Below, in pieces: positions 1-9,010 of a stretch of DNA of 64,000 nt. The stretch is taken from contig NZ_JAKLJA010000001.1 in NCBI RefSeq assembly GCF_022213065.1, forward strand, positions 603,916 through 667,915, given 5' to 3'. The position numbers and the translations under genes were made by a program. This DNA comes from Paraburkholderia tagetis (GTDB lineage: Bacteria > Pseudomonadota > Gammaproteobacteria > Burkholderiales > Burkholderiaceae). Each line of letters starts with the position of its first letter. Position 1 is the first letter of the stretch. The notes under the pieces were generated by a model that ran no database searches, was not told the origin of the DNA, and saw only the letters and a program-made list of their open reading frames with translations.

Positions 1-47
1 CGCGCCAGCCAATGGCGCGTCATTCAACGTCAACATCTGAGGTCCTC

Positions 48-227
48 ATGGCAAAGACGCAATCCGACGCGGCTGAAGAGCAGCCCGTGAATACGCTCGG
101 CTACAGCCTGATTGTGCGCCACGCGTTCGATCAGTACCGCAAGGGCGACATGATCCGCGACCAGGCCGAGATCGAGCGCGTGCTCGGTGGCTTGAACCAG
201 CACAACGTGCACAAGGTGGTCGGGTGA
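48..227 (+). CDS. Small phage protein of unknown function
   Basis: 59 residues if translation starts at the ATG at 48; an in-frame ATG at 12 would add 12 residues. The protein is acidic in its first third, with no membrane segment and no motif that I recognise. Its stop codon overlaps the GTG start of the next small gene, so the two are likely translationally coupled. It lies just upstream of the sheath gene, where contractile-tail phages often carry small neck or completion proteins, but nothing in the sequence proves such a role. Confidence 0.6.
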   Translation: MAKTQSDAAEEQPVNTLGYSLIVRHAFDQYRKGDMIRDQAEIERVLGGLNQHNVHKVVG

Positions 228-457
228 ACCCGGGCCGCCACCGCGCCGCCGGCGCCGCTCTCAAGCTCGCCGTCGCACGGTTCGTTGGACAGGAAGCGAC
301 GCCGGCTGTGTGCGTGCGCATCAAGAAGGCATTTATCCAGATCATGCGTGAGCAGTTCGATGTCGACTGGAGCCGGGACGCCTGGCAGATTCAGGTCTGG
401 TTCGTGAACGGCAAGACGCCGAACGTGAAGATCCCGCCGCGCCTGCTTGGCGCCTGA
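224..457 (+). CDS. Small basic phage protein, unknown
   Basis: 77 residues starting with GTG at 224, overlapping the TGA of the preceding gene (225-227). The N-terminus is arginine/alanine-rich; the C-terminal half contains several tryptophans and ends in a proline/arginine-rich tail. No known domain is recognisable. It is followed by tandem hairpin terminators and then the tail sheath gene, so it probably closes the upstream transcription segment. A structural or DNA-binding role is possible but not shown. Confidence 0.55.
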   Translation: MNPGRHRAAGAALKLAVARFVGQEATPAVCVRIKKAFIQIMREQFDVDWSRDAWQIQVWFVNGKTPNVKIPPRLLGA

Positions 458-479
458 CCGTTTTCATTGCCTGACACAG

Positions 480-532
480 GGCGCCTTCGGGCGCCTCTTT
501 TCATTTCTGGCCCGCCTTGTGCGGGCTTTTTT
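480..532 (+). terminator. Tandem hairpin terminators before the tail sheath gene
   Basis: Two GC hairpins follow each other. GGCGCC (480-485) pairs with 490-495 around a TTCG loop and is followed by TCTTTT. GCCCGC (510-515) pairs with GCGGGC (521-526) and is followed by six T. The sheath ribosome-binding site (CGGAG) comes right after, so the structure sits in the leader between two genes read in the same direction. Confidence 0.75.
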
Positions 533-548
533 GCGACCGGAGCAAACG

Positions 549-2531
549 ATGCCCGTTTATCAAGCAGGGTCCCTGAACACGACCGCACTGCAGGCGCCGG
601 ACCTGTACGTGATCATTCAGCCGCCCGGCGTTGCCTACGTGAACGGCGTTCCGACGGACGGTCTCGGTCTGGTCGGCGTTGGCTCCTGGGGGCCGGTGAA
701 TGCGCCGATGCTGGGTATCGGCGGCAACACGCAGGCCCAGAACATGGTGGGCGGCATCACGTTTCGCCCGCACGACATTGCGACGGCCGTCGATATCGGC
801 CAGCAGAACGGTGTGCAGAACTTCGCGCTCGTGCGCGTCTCGGACGGCACCGACACGGCAGCCAGTGCGCAACTGAAGGATACGCAAGGCTCGCCGGTGA
901 CCGGCATGACTCTGACTGGTCTCTACACTGGTATCGTCGGCAACACGATCACGTCGGCCATCACAGCCGGCACGGCCGCGAACACCTACAAGCTGTCAGT
1001 GCAACGCGCAGGCTTCACGCCGGAGGTGTACGACAACGTCGGCATGGGCGTGAGCGCCGGCACTGTCACGGCGGGCACTGGCTACACGTCGGTGCCTGCG
1101 CTGTCGATCTCGGCACCGCAGAACGCCAATGGCGTGCAGGCGACCGGCACGATCAGCCTCAAGGCGCTGTCGGCCACGATCGCGGCCGCAGGCACCGGCT
1201 ATACGACGGGCGACACGCTCACGCTGCCGAATGGCGTCATCCTCGGCGTCACGGCCACGTCCGGAGCGATCACGGCGCTGACTATCCAGAACGCTGGCGC
1301 GCTCACGGGCGGCTCGGTGCCGACGAACCCTGTCGCACCCACGGCGACTTCCGGCAGCGGCACGGGCGCCACGGTCACCCTGACATGGGGCCTTGGCGTC
1401 TTCACGGTGGTCAATCCGGGTAGCGGCTATACCAGCGCGACGGCGACGCTCACGGGTGGCGCCGGCACGGGTGGCGCGATCGCCCTGAACGTCAGCGTAT
1501 GGCTGAATCTCGTCAACGCCGTGAACAACGGCCAGACGGGTCTGCGCGGTCCATCGCAGATCGTCATCGCGTCGCTCGGCACGTCGTCCAACGCGCCGAA
1601 CATCACCGCGACCTACGCGCTTTCGGGTGGCACGGACGGCACCGCCGGCGTGACCGACAACACGCTGCTCGGCTCGGACGGTTTGACGCGCACCGGCATG
1701 TACGCGCTGCGCAAGTCGGGCGCGCAAGTCGGCAACCTCATTGACTGCCAAACGTCGACCACATGGACCTCGCAGCTCGCGTTCGGGCTGCAGGAGGGCA
1801 TCTACTTCCACAGCGCCAACCCGCCGGGCACCAGCATCACCAACAGCACCGCAGCGCTCGCCAGCGCGGGCGTCGACGGCTACGGCTTTGCGTGCCTCGT
1901 CGGCGACTGGTCGTATTACAACGACACGGTCAATGGCGTGCAGCGCATGGTGTCGCCTGCAACGTATTCGTCCGCAAAACAGGCCGCCACGAGCCCCGAG
2001 CAGTCGATCCTGAATGCGTCGATCAACGGCATCATCGCGACGCAGCGCAGCCTGCAGAACCTGCCATACAGCGATACCGAGATCGGGCAGGCCGCGCAGG
2101 CACGCCTCGAGGTGCTCACACTCGGGGCGCCGGCCGGTTCGATCTTCGCGTGCCGCACGGGCCGCAATGCGAGCAGCGATTCGAGCCGCAACGGCGACAA
2201 CTACACGCGCATGACGAACTACATCGCGTTCACGATCGCGAGCGCGTATGGCTATGTCCCGGGCAAGGTGCAGACGATCAACCTGCGTCGCAACACGAAG
2301 GGCTCGATGGATGCGTTCTTCTCGAACCTCCAGACGAACAACATGATCGGCGACGTCAACAACCCGACGAAACCGGGCTGGTCGGTGCAGATCGACGCGA
2401 ACAACAATCCGACGAGTCAGGTGGCGCTTGGCTACATGGTGGCGACCGTCAAGGTCGTCTACCTCTCGATCGTCCGGTACTTCCTCGTGAATATCCAGGG
2501 CGGCCAGACCGTCTCCGTCACGCCTCTCTAA
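549..2531 (+). CDS. Phage tail sheath protein
   Basis: 660 residues from the ATG at 549, which has a CGGAG ribosome-binding site at good spacing. The frame is open from 447, but that extension reads through the terminator hairpins. Sheath subunits polymerise around the tail tube and contract to drive it through the envelope. The N-terminal stretch (VNGVPTDGLGLVG) and the C-terminal region (SIVRYFLVNIQGGQTVSV) are typical of sheath proteins. A long Gly/Ala/Thr-rich insertion (about residues 150-330) with repeated GTGYT-type motifs looks like an extra surface domain. The tail tube gene follows directly, which is the usual order. Confidence 0.85.
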   Translation: MPVYQAGSLNTTALQAPDLYVIIQPPGVAYVNGVPTDGLGLVGVGSWGPVNAPMLGIGGNTQAQNMVGGITFRPHDIATAVDIGQQNGVQNFALVRVSDGTDTAASAQLKDTQGSPVTGMTLTGLYTGIVGNTITSAITAGTAANTYKLSVQRAGFTPEVYDNVGMGVSAGTVTAGTGYTSVPALSISAPQNANGVQATGTISLKALSATIAAAGTGYTTGDTLTLPNGVILGVTATSGAITALTIQNAGALTGGSVPTNPVAPTATSGSGTGATVTLTWGLGVFTVVNPGSGYTSATATLTGGAGTGGAIALNVSVWLNLVNAVNNGQTGLRGPSQIVIASLGTSSNAPNITATYALSGGTDGTAGVTDNTLLGSDGLTRTGMYALRKSGAQVGNLIDCQTSTTWTSQLAFGLQEGIYFHSANPPGTSITNSTAALASAGVDGYGFACLVGDWSYYNDTVNGVQRMVSPATYSSAKQAATSPEQSILNASINGIIATQRSLQNLPYSDTEIGQAAQARLEVLTLGAPAGSIFACRTGRNASSDSSRNGDNYTRMTNYIAFTIASAYGYVPGKVQTINLRRNTKGSMDAFFSNLQTNNMIGDVNNPTKPGWSVQIDANNNPTSQVALGYMVATVKVVYLSIVRYFLVNIQGGQTVSVTPL

Positions 2532-2549
2532 CCATCCCTGTCCAATCAG

Positions 2550-2570
2550 GCCACCCGTGGGTGGCTTTTT
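2550..2570 (+). terminator. Hairpin and T tract before the tail tube gene
   Basis: GCCACC (2550-2555) and GGTGGC (2560-2565) form a perfect stem around CGTG, followed by five T and then ACTTCTGGAG, the ribosome-binding site of the tube gene. Same layout as the other hairpin-plus-SD modules of this prophage. Confidence 0.7.
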
Positions 2571-2587
2571 CACTTCTGGAGTAAGCC

Positions 2588-3022
2588 ATGCCGCAAAACG
2601 GCTTGAACCTGGGGCGCGACTACAAGTTCGACATTTACACCTCGACTGGCCCCCTCGTGCTCCCGACGCTGCTGAACTTCAAGCGCCGGAAGATCAATCA
2701 CCGGGTGACCGTCAAGCCGCTCAACGGTCTGCCGATCATGCTGAATTTCCAGGAGGGCGGCTGGGAAGGTTCTTTCGACGTCTCACGCGCGGACGGCACG
2801 CTCGACTCGTACTTCGCCTCGAATGAAGCCGCTTACTACGCCGGCATCAATCTGCCCACCGGCGTGATTCAGGAAACGATCGAGGAAATCGCCGGCGTAG
2901 TGAGCACATTCCAGTATCAGGGCGTCGTTCTCTACTTCGACGACCCGGGCGAAGCCGAAGCCGAGAAGAACGTCATCCAGCGCGTCTCGTTCGCCGCTGC
3001 CACCCGCATCCAGCTCAATTGA
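2588..3022 (+). CDS. Phage tail tube protein
   Basis: 144 residues, ATG at 2588 with a TCTGGAG ribosome-binding site 8-9 bases upstream. Position and size (directly after the sheath, about 140-170 residues) fit the inner tail tube protein. The sequence is rich in beta-forming stretches (YKFDIYTSTG, KPLNGLPIML, YQGVVLYFDD), as expected for a hexameric beta-barrel tube subunit. Its stop TGA (3020-3022) lies just before the ATG of the chaperone gene. The call relies mainly on gene order; sequence motifs of tube proteins are weak. Confidence 0.7.
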   Translation: MPQNGLNLGRDYKFDIYTSTGPLVLPTLLNFKRRKINHRVTVKPLNGLPIMLNFQEGGWEGSFDVSRADGTLDSYFASNEAAYYAGINLPTGVIQETIEEIAGVVSTFQYQGVVLYFDDPGEAEAEKNVIQRVSFAAATRIQLN

Positions 3023-3024
3023 TC

Positions 3025-3402
3025 ATGGACGAACTGAACGTTACCGAAACCAGTGGCGAGAAGCCGAACAACGAGCTCGTCATCACCGGCGACACGCTGA
3101 GCGTGCCGGTTGGCGATGGCCGGACGCTGACGCTCACCTACCCCGGGCCGCTCGCGCAGTACGACCTTGTCGACGCAATGGGTCCCGCTGCTGCGGACAA
3201 TGCACGCCTCGTGCGCATGTACCTGCCGATGATCTACCTGACCGGGATCGATGAGCAGAAGCTCACGCCGTGCACGTCGCTGCGCGAGATGCGCGGCCTC
3301 GTGACGCGCCTGGGTCACAAGGGCCTCGCCGCGCTCCAGCGTGGTGTCGCTGCCTTCGATCAGCGCGACGAGCAGGGGCTGGCCGAACAGGCAAAAAAAT
3401 AA
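3025..3402 (+). CDS. Tail assembly chaperone, short form
   Basis: 125 residues from the ATG at 3025 (a TTG at 3019 would add two). Tail assembly chaperones lie between the tube and tape measure genes and coat the tape measure protein during tail polymerisation. The protein is small, soluble and ends in AEQAKK, encoded by a run of seven A directly before the TAA. The run is a canonical A AAA AAA slippery heptamer in the zero frame, so a fraction of ribosomes is expected to shift to -1 and make a longer protein, as in lambda G/GT and P2 E/E'. Confidence 0.8.
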   Translation: MDELNVTETSGEKPNNELVITGDTLSVPVGDGRTLTLTYPGPLAQYDLVDAMGPAAADNARLVRMYLPMIYLTGIDEQKLTPCTSLREMRGLVTRLGHKGLAALQRGVAAFDQRDEQGLAEQAKK

Positions 3403-3575
3403 GCCGGGACCCTGGCCTGCGTCAGGTTTTGATGCTGACTAAGGCTGGCGTCCCGTGGGAAGTCGCCACCAGTCTCTCGCGCGCGAAGCTGCTCGGCTTC
3501 TGCGTGGCCACAGGTGAGCTGGAAGGCCGCAAATGGTCGTGGTCCCGCATGGAATGGCTATCCCCTGAATCATGA
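3025..3575 (+). CDS. Tail assembly chaperone, predicted -1 frameshift product
   Basis: If ribosomes slip back one base on the heptamer at 3393-3399, the 125-residue product is extended by 58 residues (183 in total). The extension starts ISRDPGLRQ and ends at TGA 3573-3575. The -1 frame stays open through the zero-frame stop, and its stop overlaps the start of the next gene (ATG 3572), as expected for a real gene end. An alternative is separate translation from the internal ATG at 3432. The extension contains a tryptophan-rich end (RKWSWSRMEW), similar in spirit to the GpT-like part of such fusions. Confidence 0.75.
3393..3399 (+). other. Programmed -1 ribosomal frameshift site (A AAA AAA)
   Basis: Seven consecutive A in the phase X XXY YYZ, with the zero-frame TAA immediately following (3400-3402). 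Slippage joins the short chaperone frame to the downstream -1 frame. GC-rich sequence follows, but I did not identify a clear stimulatory pseudoknot. Confidence 0.75.
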
Positions 3576-4051
3576 AGACCTACAAGTCCTTCGGCGCATT
3601 CGCGCGCGCGATGGAGCGCGCCATCACCGAGCTGGAGCCGGCCTATGCGGCTGCCATGGAGACGGGTGCGCTGCTCGTCGCCACGGAAGCGCGTGCGGAG
3701 TTCGGCCACTACCAGCGCGAGGACATGGGACCGCTCGAACCGTGGGCGGAACTGAAGGACGAGACAAAGCAGCAGCATATTCAGGCGATCGTCGACGGTG
3801 AAGCGGCCGAAGACGCGGGCCCGAACACGCCGCTGCTGGTCAAGGGCGGTCTGCGCGACAGCATCGAACACGAGTTCGGTCCGCGCGAGTTCGTCGTGGG
3901 TAGCGAGTCCGAAATCATGGTGTGGCAGGAACAGGGCACCCCGACCATTCCGCCGCGCCCGGTGCTCTCGACCGCGATGTACCGGAACACGGACAACGTC
4001 GTGAACCTCGTCGGACAGGCCGTCGAAGATACTCTGGCAGGCAAGAAATGA
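3572..4051 (+). CDS. Phage neck / tail completion protein, gp10-like
   Basis: 159 residues; the ATG at 3572 overlaps the stop of the frameshifted chaperone frame. The N-terminus (about residues 1-45) is helical. The second half carries a motif around IPPRPVLSTAM, resembling the conserved P-x-R-P-x-L region of HK97 gp10-like and related tail-terminator or minor tail proteins. The gene overlaps the tape measure gene by ATGA. I infer a role in finishing the tail or joining it to the head; the exact family is uncertain. Confidence 0.55.
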   Translation: MKTYKSFGAFARAMERAITELEPAYAAAMETGALLVATEARAEFGHYQREDMGPLEPWAELKDETKQQHIQAIVDGEAAEDAGPNTPLLVKGGLRDSIEHEFGPREFVVGSESEIMVWQEQGTPTIPPRPVLSTAMYRNTDNVVNLVGQAVEDTLAGKK

Positions 4052-6255
4052 TCAACGCTTACGCGATCGGAGTCGGCGCGACGCTGGAGGACAATGTCAC
4101 GCCCGGCCTGATGCGCATCGCCGAATGGGCCGACAAGGCGAACGCATCGCTGCTCAAGCTCAGCGAAAACGTGCGCGGGATGTCGTCGGGTTCGGCGGCT
4201 CTCGCGCGCAATCTGGAGAAGGCGGCTCGAGCAGCAACGGCTTTTGGTGATAGCGCTGGCGCCCTCACGCGCGCGAGCTATGTGCTCGATACGATGGTGG
4301 CGAGCAGCGAAGCCCTTGCACGCAATATGGCTGCCGCACGTGCCGAAGCAAATTCGATGCACCCTCCGCGCTGGGGTGGCGGGGGTGGAGGCGGAAGTGG
4401 CGGCAGCGGCGGTGGAGCGAGCGACGTTCCCCGCGGTGGCCCCCTTGTGGCCCGTCGTTCGGGCGGAGGAATCGTCAGGCAAGATGTTCCTGGCGGAGCC
4501 CTGGTCGTTGGCAGCAGCGGCGAACGATTCCCCTCGGATGTCATTGATGGCGAGGGGCTGATTACCGAAGTCCCCTCTGGTGGTGGCAGGCCTCCCGCGG
4601 CTGGCGTATCGCCGCGCTCCGGCGGCAATACAGGCACCGCAACGGGTGTCGCAACGGCCGGGATGCTATTCGGCGCGTATGAGAATGCACGCCTGACCGA
4701 CCAGAACGTGAAGGCCGTTGCGACCTCGCAAGTTCCGTTCGACCAGTGGCAGCCGAGCATCGAGAACCTGCGCAATCGCGAGATGGAGTACGCGAGCAAG
4801 TATGCGTTCGCGACGGGCGGTCATATCGAGCCGTTCGGCGAATCGATACTCGAGGGCTCGCGCCTGCTGCGCACTCTGTCTGCCGCGAAGCAGAAGGAGA
4901 TGATGGACTTCGCGATGCCGTATATCGCGCTGGAGTCCAAGCTGAAAGGCGTATCCATGCCCGAAGCGACTCAGGCATTTATCGGCCTCTCGCACATGGC
5001 TGGCGCCTACGATCCAAAGCAGGCCGAACCACTCTACGAGTCGATGCTTCAGGCGTCGCTCACCTCGCACGCGTCGCTCGGCCAGATCGCGCGCGCCGCG
5101 AGCTATGCGTTGCCCGCCCTTCACGCTGCCGGCGCGAACTCCAGCGATGTGATGCTGCTCGTCGCGACGATGATGCAGGGCGGCATCATGAACACGAAGA
5201 GCGGTACGTGGCTCAATGCCATGGCGATGAACTCGCTGCCGAACACGCTCGGCAGTGGGCTGTTTTCGAACAAGAAGCAGAACGAAGCGCTTCAGCAGCT
5301 CGGTCTCTATAAGGGCAACCAATCGCAGTTCTATGCGAATGGCAGCATGGACCTGATGAAGATCGTGTCGATCCTCGCCGAAGACCGGCGGAGGATGGAC
5401 CCGCTCAAGTTCAACGCGATGCTGAAGCTGGCTTTCGGCACGCAGGGTCAGCGCGGCGCATCATTCTTCAGCGAGGACTCGACCCTTTCGAATCTGCATG
5501 CCCTGTCGGACCTGAAGAACTTCTCGCAGGCGCCGATGGATGTCGGCCAGATGATGCGGCAGATGAGCACGGTCGCGCTCGCGGACCAGACTATCGCGAA
5601 CGCCAACATCACGCTGATGAACGGCTCGCAGACCTTGATGGGGCCAATCAACGCCGCGCTCAGCACGATGGGCTCATTCTTCGGCGCGACGGCCGGGTTC
5701 ACGAAGAATCACCCAGTCGCCGGCGGCGTACTGGACTTCGGGATGCTGTTCGGTGGCGCGGTAGCCGGACTGGGCGCATGGAAAGGCGCGAAGTCCGCCG
5801 TGGGATTCGCAGAAAAGAGCATCGTCGGCCTGACCAAGTACCTCGCGCGCGGCGCGGCAGGTTTGATTGCCGAAGCGGCCACAGCCATCACCGGCGAAGC
5901 AATTGGCGCGGCCACCGTCGCGGCGATCGGCGGCGAAGTCGCGCTCGGCGCGGCGATCCTCGGCGGCATCGCGTACGTCATCCATCACGCGATGGACAAG
6001 GTAACGTCGAAGATGTCGCCGGACGATCAGACTCGCTTCTATCAGGACGTCGCCGGCGGCGAGCCGCTGTTCGGCTCAGGCGTCACGAAGCCCGCACCGG
6101 CGCAGAAGCACGACACGCACGTGACTGTGAAGGTCGATAGCCACGACGTCGCCGCGCACGTCGAAAAGAAGCTAGTCCCCGCCAAGACGACCGGGCCGAC
6201 TGGCTTCAATCCTGATGCCGCAGCTTACTCACCAGGAATGGGCGTTTATCCATGA
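4048..6255 (+). CDS. Tail tape measure protein
   Basis: 735 residues from the ATG at 4048, coupled to the previous gene by ATGA. The tape measure sets tail length and is ejected with the DNA. Supporting features are its size as the longest gene of the tail block, its position after the chaperone, an alanine-rich helical N-terminus, a central helical body, and two hydrophobic segments at about residues 550-585 and 610-655 that may form membrane pores during injection. A glycine-rich linker (about 107-130: GGGGGGGSGGSGGG) separates the N-terminal part from the rest. An upstream in-frame start at 3922 overlaps the previous gene and is unlikely. Confidence 0.85.
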   Translation: MINAYAIGVGATLEDNVTPGLMRIAEWADKANASLLKLSENVRGMSSGSAALARNLEKAARAATAFGDSAGALTRASYVLDTMVASSEALARNMAAARAEANSMHPPRWGGGGGGGSGGSGGGASDVPRGGPLVARRSGGGIVRQDVPGGALVVGSSGERFPSDVIDGEGLITEVPSGGGRPPAAGVSPRSGGNTGTATGVATAGMLFGAYENARLTDQNVKAVATSQVPFDQWQPSIENLRNREMEYASKYAFATGGHIEPFGESILEGSRLLRTLSAAKQKEMMDFAMPYIALESKLKGVSMPEATQAFIGLSHMAGAYDPKQAEPLYESMLQASLTSHASLGQIARAASYALPALHAAGANSSDVMLLVATMMQGGIMNTKSGTWLNAMAMNSLPNTLGSGLFSNKKQNEALQQLGLYKGNQSQFYANGSMDLMKIVSILAEDRRRMDPLKFNAMLKLAFGTQGQRGASFFSEDSTLSNLHALSDLKNFSQAPMDVGQMMRQMSTVALADQTIANANITLMNGSQTLMGPINAALSTMGSFFGATAGFTKNHPVAGGVLDFGMLFGGAVAGLGAWKGAKSAVGFAEKSIVGLTKYLARGAAGLIAEAATAITGEAIGAATVAAIGGEVALGAAILGGIAYVIHHAMDKVTSKMSPDDQTRFYQDVAGGEPLFGSGVTKPAPAQKHDTHVTVKVDSHDVAAHVEKKLVPAKTTGPTGFNPDAAAYSPGMGVYP

Positions 6256-7259
6256 ACCCTTTTGCGACCCTCACGCTGGACACGCCCAACGGCACGTTCA
6301 CGTTCACTGGCGCAGAGGTTCCGGAGCGTATCGCGTTCGGCGGCGCGCAGTTGCTCGACGTGCGCAAGATGATCGGCGGCCGGCGACGCATCAATGCGAT
6401 GGGCGCAGACGATGCGCCGCTCGGTTGGTCTGGTCTCTTTCTGTACGCGTCCGCCGTTGATCGCGCACGTTTCCTCGACAGCGTGCGCCGCGAAGGCCTG
6501 CAGTGCACACTGTCGTGGGACGCGTTCCGGTACTCGGTCACGGTTGCGCAGTTCCATGCCGAGTACAAGTACCCGTTCAGGGTCCCCTACTCGATCCAGT
6601 TCGAGGTCATCGAGGACCAGACCGCGACCGTAGATTCGGTGCCGGCAGTCACGCCAGTACAGGCGTTGGCAACGGACCTCTCGCGGATGAATTCGCTGTC
6701 GAACTGCATCGGCGATTCGACGCTGAATGGCCTCATCGGCAGTCTGGGCACGGCACTCAGCGCGGTGCAGGCGGCCGCGCAACCGATCGCGAATGGCCTG
6801 AAGGCGGTCACCTCGTTCGTCAGTGGCGTAGCCAACTGTGCTGACCAGGTCGTCAATACGGTGGAAGCCGCGGTGACGGCGGCGGCCACGCCGCTGCTTG
6901 CAGTGACCTCGCGCGTGCAGAGCATGATCACCACCGGCGAGAACGTGATCGCGAACACCGCCGGCGTTGTCGCGGGCGCACCGGCCGCGACCAACGTCTA
7001 TAACTCGCTGGCGAAGATGAACTCGGCATTGCAGTTGCCCGAGCTGTACGAGCTGCGCAGCCTGTGCGGCCGCATGCAAACCAATCTGCCGCTCGTGTCC
7101 ACGCCGACCAGCGCGAAGACGATCACCGTGGGCGGCGGCAACCTGTATGCGATCGCCGCGCAGCAGTACGGCGACGCCCAGCGCTGGACCGATATCGCGA
7201 ATGCGAACGGCCTTTCCGACCCGATGCTGACTGGCATCAACACGCTCATCATTCCCTGA
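6252..7259 (+). CDS. Tail/baseplate protein with C-terminal LysM domain
   Basis: 335 residues; ATG at 6252 overlaps the tape measure stop. The N-terminal 120 residues form a beta-rich domain (LDTPNGTFTFTGAEVPERI). The middle is Ala/Val-rich and helical. The last about 45 residues (ITVGGGNLYAIAAQQYGD ... LIIP) are a LysM-type fold used to bind peptidoglycan. In many contractile phages a LysM protein lies between the tape measure and the hub and helps attach the hub or initiate the tube. It probably corresponds to the gp53 or DNA-circulation-type baseplate protein. Confidence 0.7.
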   Translation: MNPFATLTLDTPNGTFTFTGAEVPERIAFGGAQLLDVRKMIGGRRRINAMGADDAPLGWSGLFLYASAVDRARFLDSVRREGLQCTLSWDAFRYSVTVAQFHAEYKYPFRVPYSIQFEVIEDQTATVDSVPAVTPVQALATDLSRMNSLSNCIGDSTLNGLIGSLGTALSAVQAAAQPIANGLKAVTSFVSGVANCADQVVNTVEAAVTAAATPLLAVTSRVQSMITTGENVIANTAGVVAGAPAATNVYNSLAKMNSALQLPELYELRSLCGRMQTNLPLVSTPTSAKTITVGGGNLYAIAAQQYGDAQRWTDIANANGLSDPMLTGINTLIIP

Positions 7260-7260
7260 C

Positions 7261-8379
7261 ATGCTGAACCAGCTACCAACCGCAGGCACACTCGTTGCGC
7301 CGCGGTCGATCCTTATGGTCGGCTCGAAGGTGATCGACTGGACGGATTGGTTCGCAGGGCATAACGGGATCTATGAGGCTGGCACGCTGCGCGTCGAGGT
7401 TCCCGCCACGTTCGCGGAATGGGCATGGTGGACGCAACAGACCGAGATCCTGATCGACGTCTATGTGGGCTTCCCGCAGGACCCTCAGAACTACTCGGCG
7501 AGCGACCTCACGCTGCTGCAAACCTATCGCGTCGATTCCATCCGTCTGGATGCGATGACGCAGGCGATCTCGCTGAGCTGTCGCGATCTGACAGGACTGC
7601 TCACCGACAGGAAGGTCGACATCAAGTTCCAGAATCAGACCGCGAGCCAGGTGGCGACGTATCTCGCCGGGCTGGTCGGCTTGACGCCCAACGTGCAGGC
7701 GACGAAGACCCTCGTCGGGCACTTCTTCACGCTGGACCACGTCAGCCTGCACCACCAGCAGAGCATCTGGACGATCCTGACCTACCTTGCGCAGCACGAG
7801 GGCCTTCAGTGCTTTGTGCTGGGCCGCACGCTGTATTTCGGAGCATTCGGCAGCGCGCTGTCGAGCGATCCCTATGTGATCCAGTACGACCCGCCAACGG
7901 CCGACCGCCCGTATCCGCAGTCGAACGCGACGAGCCTTGAGTTCGAGCACGACCTGACGCTGGCGAATGACGTGTCCGTGCGCGTGCGCAGCTTCCACGG
8001 CATGAAGAACGCCGTGTACACGTCCATCGCGACGTCCAGTAAGACGACGAAGCGCATCGAGCGCGACGCGGATCTGGCGCAGAGTCTCCAGCAGTATGAC
8101 TTCACGTTCGCCGATCTCACGCAGGCGCAGTGCGACGCGAAGGCGCAGCAGTTGCTCGACCAGATCAGCAAGCACGAATTCAAGATGGAAGCGAAGCTGC
8201 CTGGCGACGCGATCATCTACCCGTGGACGCCCGTGCAGGTTCAGGGAACCGCGACTCCTTACGACACGACGTACCAGAGCGCGCGCATCATGCGCCGCTG
8301 CTCTGTGAGTCCGCCCCGCTTCGATGTGACCGTGCACGGCAAGACGGCGACGGATGCACAGACGGTGACGCTCACATGA
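7261..8379 (+). CDS. Baseplate hub protein (gpD / gp27-like)
   Basis: 372 residues. The N-terminal half has the pattern of phage late control D / Mu gp44-type hub proteins: a domain with GTLRVEVPATFAEW, then VDSIRLDAMTQAISLSCRDLTGLLTDR, followed by the region containing IWTILTYLAQHEGLQCFV, which matches the conserved hub segment near the tube interface. Hubs sit under the tail tube and carry the spike. The next gene, the spike, overlaps by ATGA, supporting stoichiometric co-expression. Two bases separate it from the LysM protein gene. Confidence 0.8.
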   Translation: MLNQLPTAGTLVAPRSILMVGSKVIDWTDWFAGHNGIYEAGTLRVEVPATFAEWAWWTQQTEILIDVYVGFPQDPQNYSASDLTLLQTYRVDSIRLDAMTQAISLSCRDLTGLLTDRKVDIKFQNQTASQVATYLAGLVGLTPNVQATKTLVGHFFTLDHVSLHHQQSIWTILTYLAQHEGLQCFVLGRTLYFGAFGSALSSDPYVIQYDPPTADRPYPQSNATSLEFEHDLTLANDVSVRVRSFHGMKNAVYTSIATSSKTTKRIERDADLAQSLQQYDFTFADLTQAQCDAKAQQLLDQISKHEFKMEAKLPGDAIIYPWTPVQVQGTATPYDTTYQSARIMRRCSVSPPRFDVTVHGKTATDAQTVTLT

Positions 8380-9002
8380 TCGACTACATCAAGCGCGCCG
8401 TTTCCGAGTTCCTCGCGACGTTCGCGACAACGAAGCGCGGCCAGATCAGCGCGTACAACCCGAACGACTACACCGTCAAGGTGATCCTCCTGCCGACAAT
8501 GGAGGAAACCGGCTTCCTGCCTCTCTCGGCGCCGTGGGTCGGCAACAACTTCGGTGCGGTCTTCGGGCCCGCAATCGGCGACATCGTGCGGCTCGATTTC
8601 GTCGACGGGCGGATGCAGGCATGCCTCGCCGGCAGTCGCTTCTTCAACGACAAGGCGCGACCACCCGTCGTGCAGTCAGGACAGATGGCGCTCGTCGACA
8701 GCAAGGGGGCCTACGTCAAGTTGAACAACGACGGAACGATCACACTCGGTGCGCCGACGGGCATCACGAGTACGACACCTCTGCTCAAGCAGGTCGGCAA
8801 TTTCGAGGTCGACGGCAACACGACGCTGAATGGCGATATCACCCAGACCATCGTAAACGGGACCGGCACGGCGACGCTTGCGGGCAACCTGACGGCTCCA
8901 GGGACGATCACCGGCACCACGGATGTCGTCGGCGGCGGCAAATCGGTGAAAGGCCACACGCACCCCGATCCCCAAGGCGGCAACACCCTCCCGCCGAACT
9001 AG
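8376..9002 (+). CDS. Baseplate spike protein (gpV-like)
   Basis: 208 residues starting at the ATG overlapping the hub stop. An OB-fold-like N-terminal part (about residues 15-95, with FGPAIGDIVRLDFVDG) is followed by a repetitive beta-helix region (VDGNTTLNGDITQTIVNGTG). Near the C-terminus is a GHTHPDPQGG segment. The H-x-H motif close to the tip is the iron-binding apex signature of P2 gpV and phi92 spikes. The protein would form the trimeric membrane-piercing needle at the bottom of the baseplate. Confidence 0.85.
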   Translation: MIDYIKRAVSEFLATFATTKRGQISAYNPNDYTVKVILLPTMEETGFLPLSAPWVGNNFGAVFGPAIGDIVRLDFVDGRMQACLAGSRFFNDKARPPVVQSGQMALVDSKGAYVKLNNDGTITLGAPTGITSTTPLLKQVGNFEVDGNTTLNGDITQTIVNGTGTATLAGNLTAPGTITGTTDVVGGGKSVKGHTHPDPQGGNTLPPN

Positions 9003-9010
9003 AGCAATCC

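Noticed and set aside
996..2573. 525-codon minus-strand frame opposite the sheath gene
   Set aside because: Arg/Asp/His-rich translation without motifs; shadow of the sheath gene.
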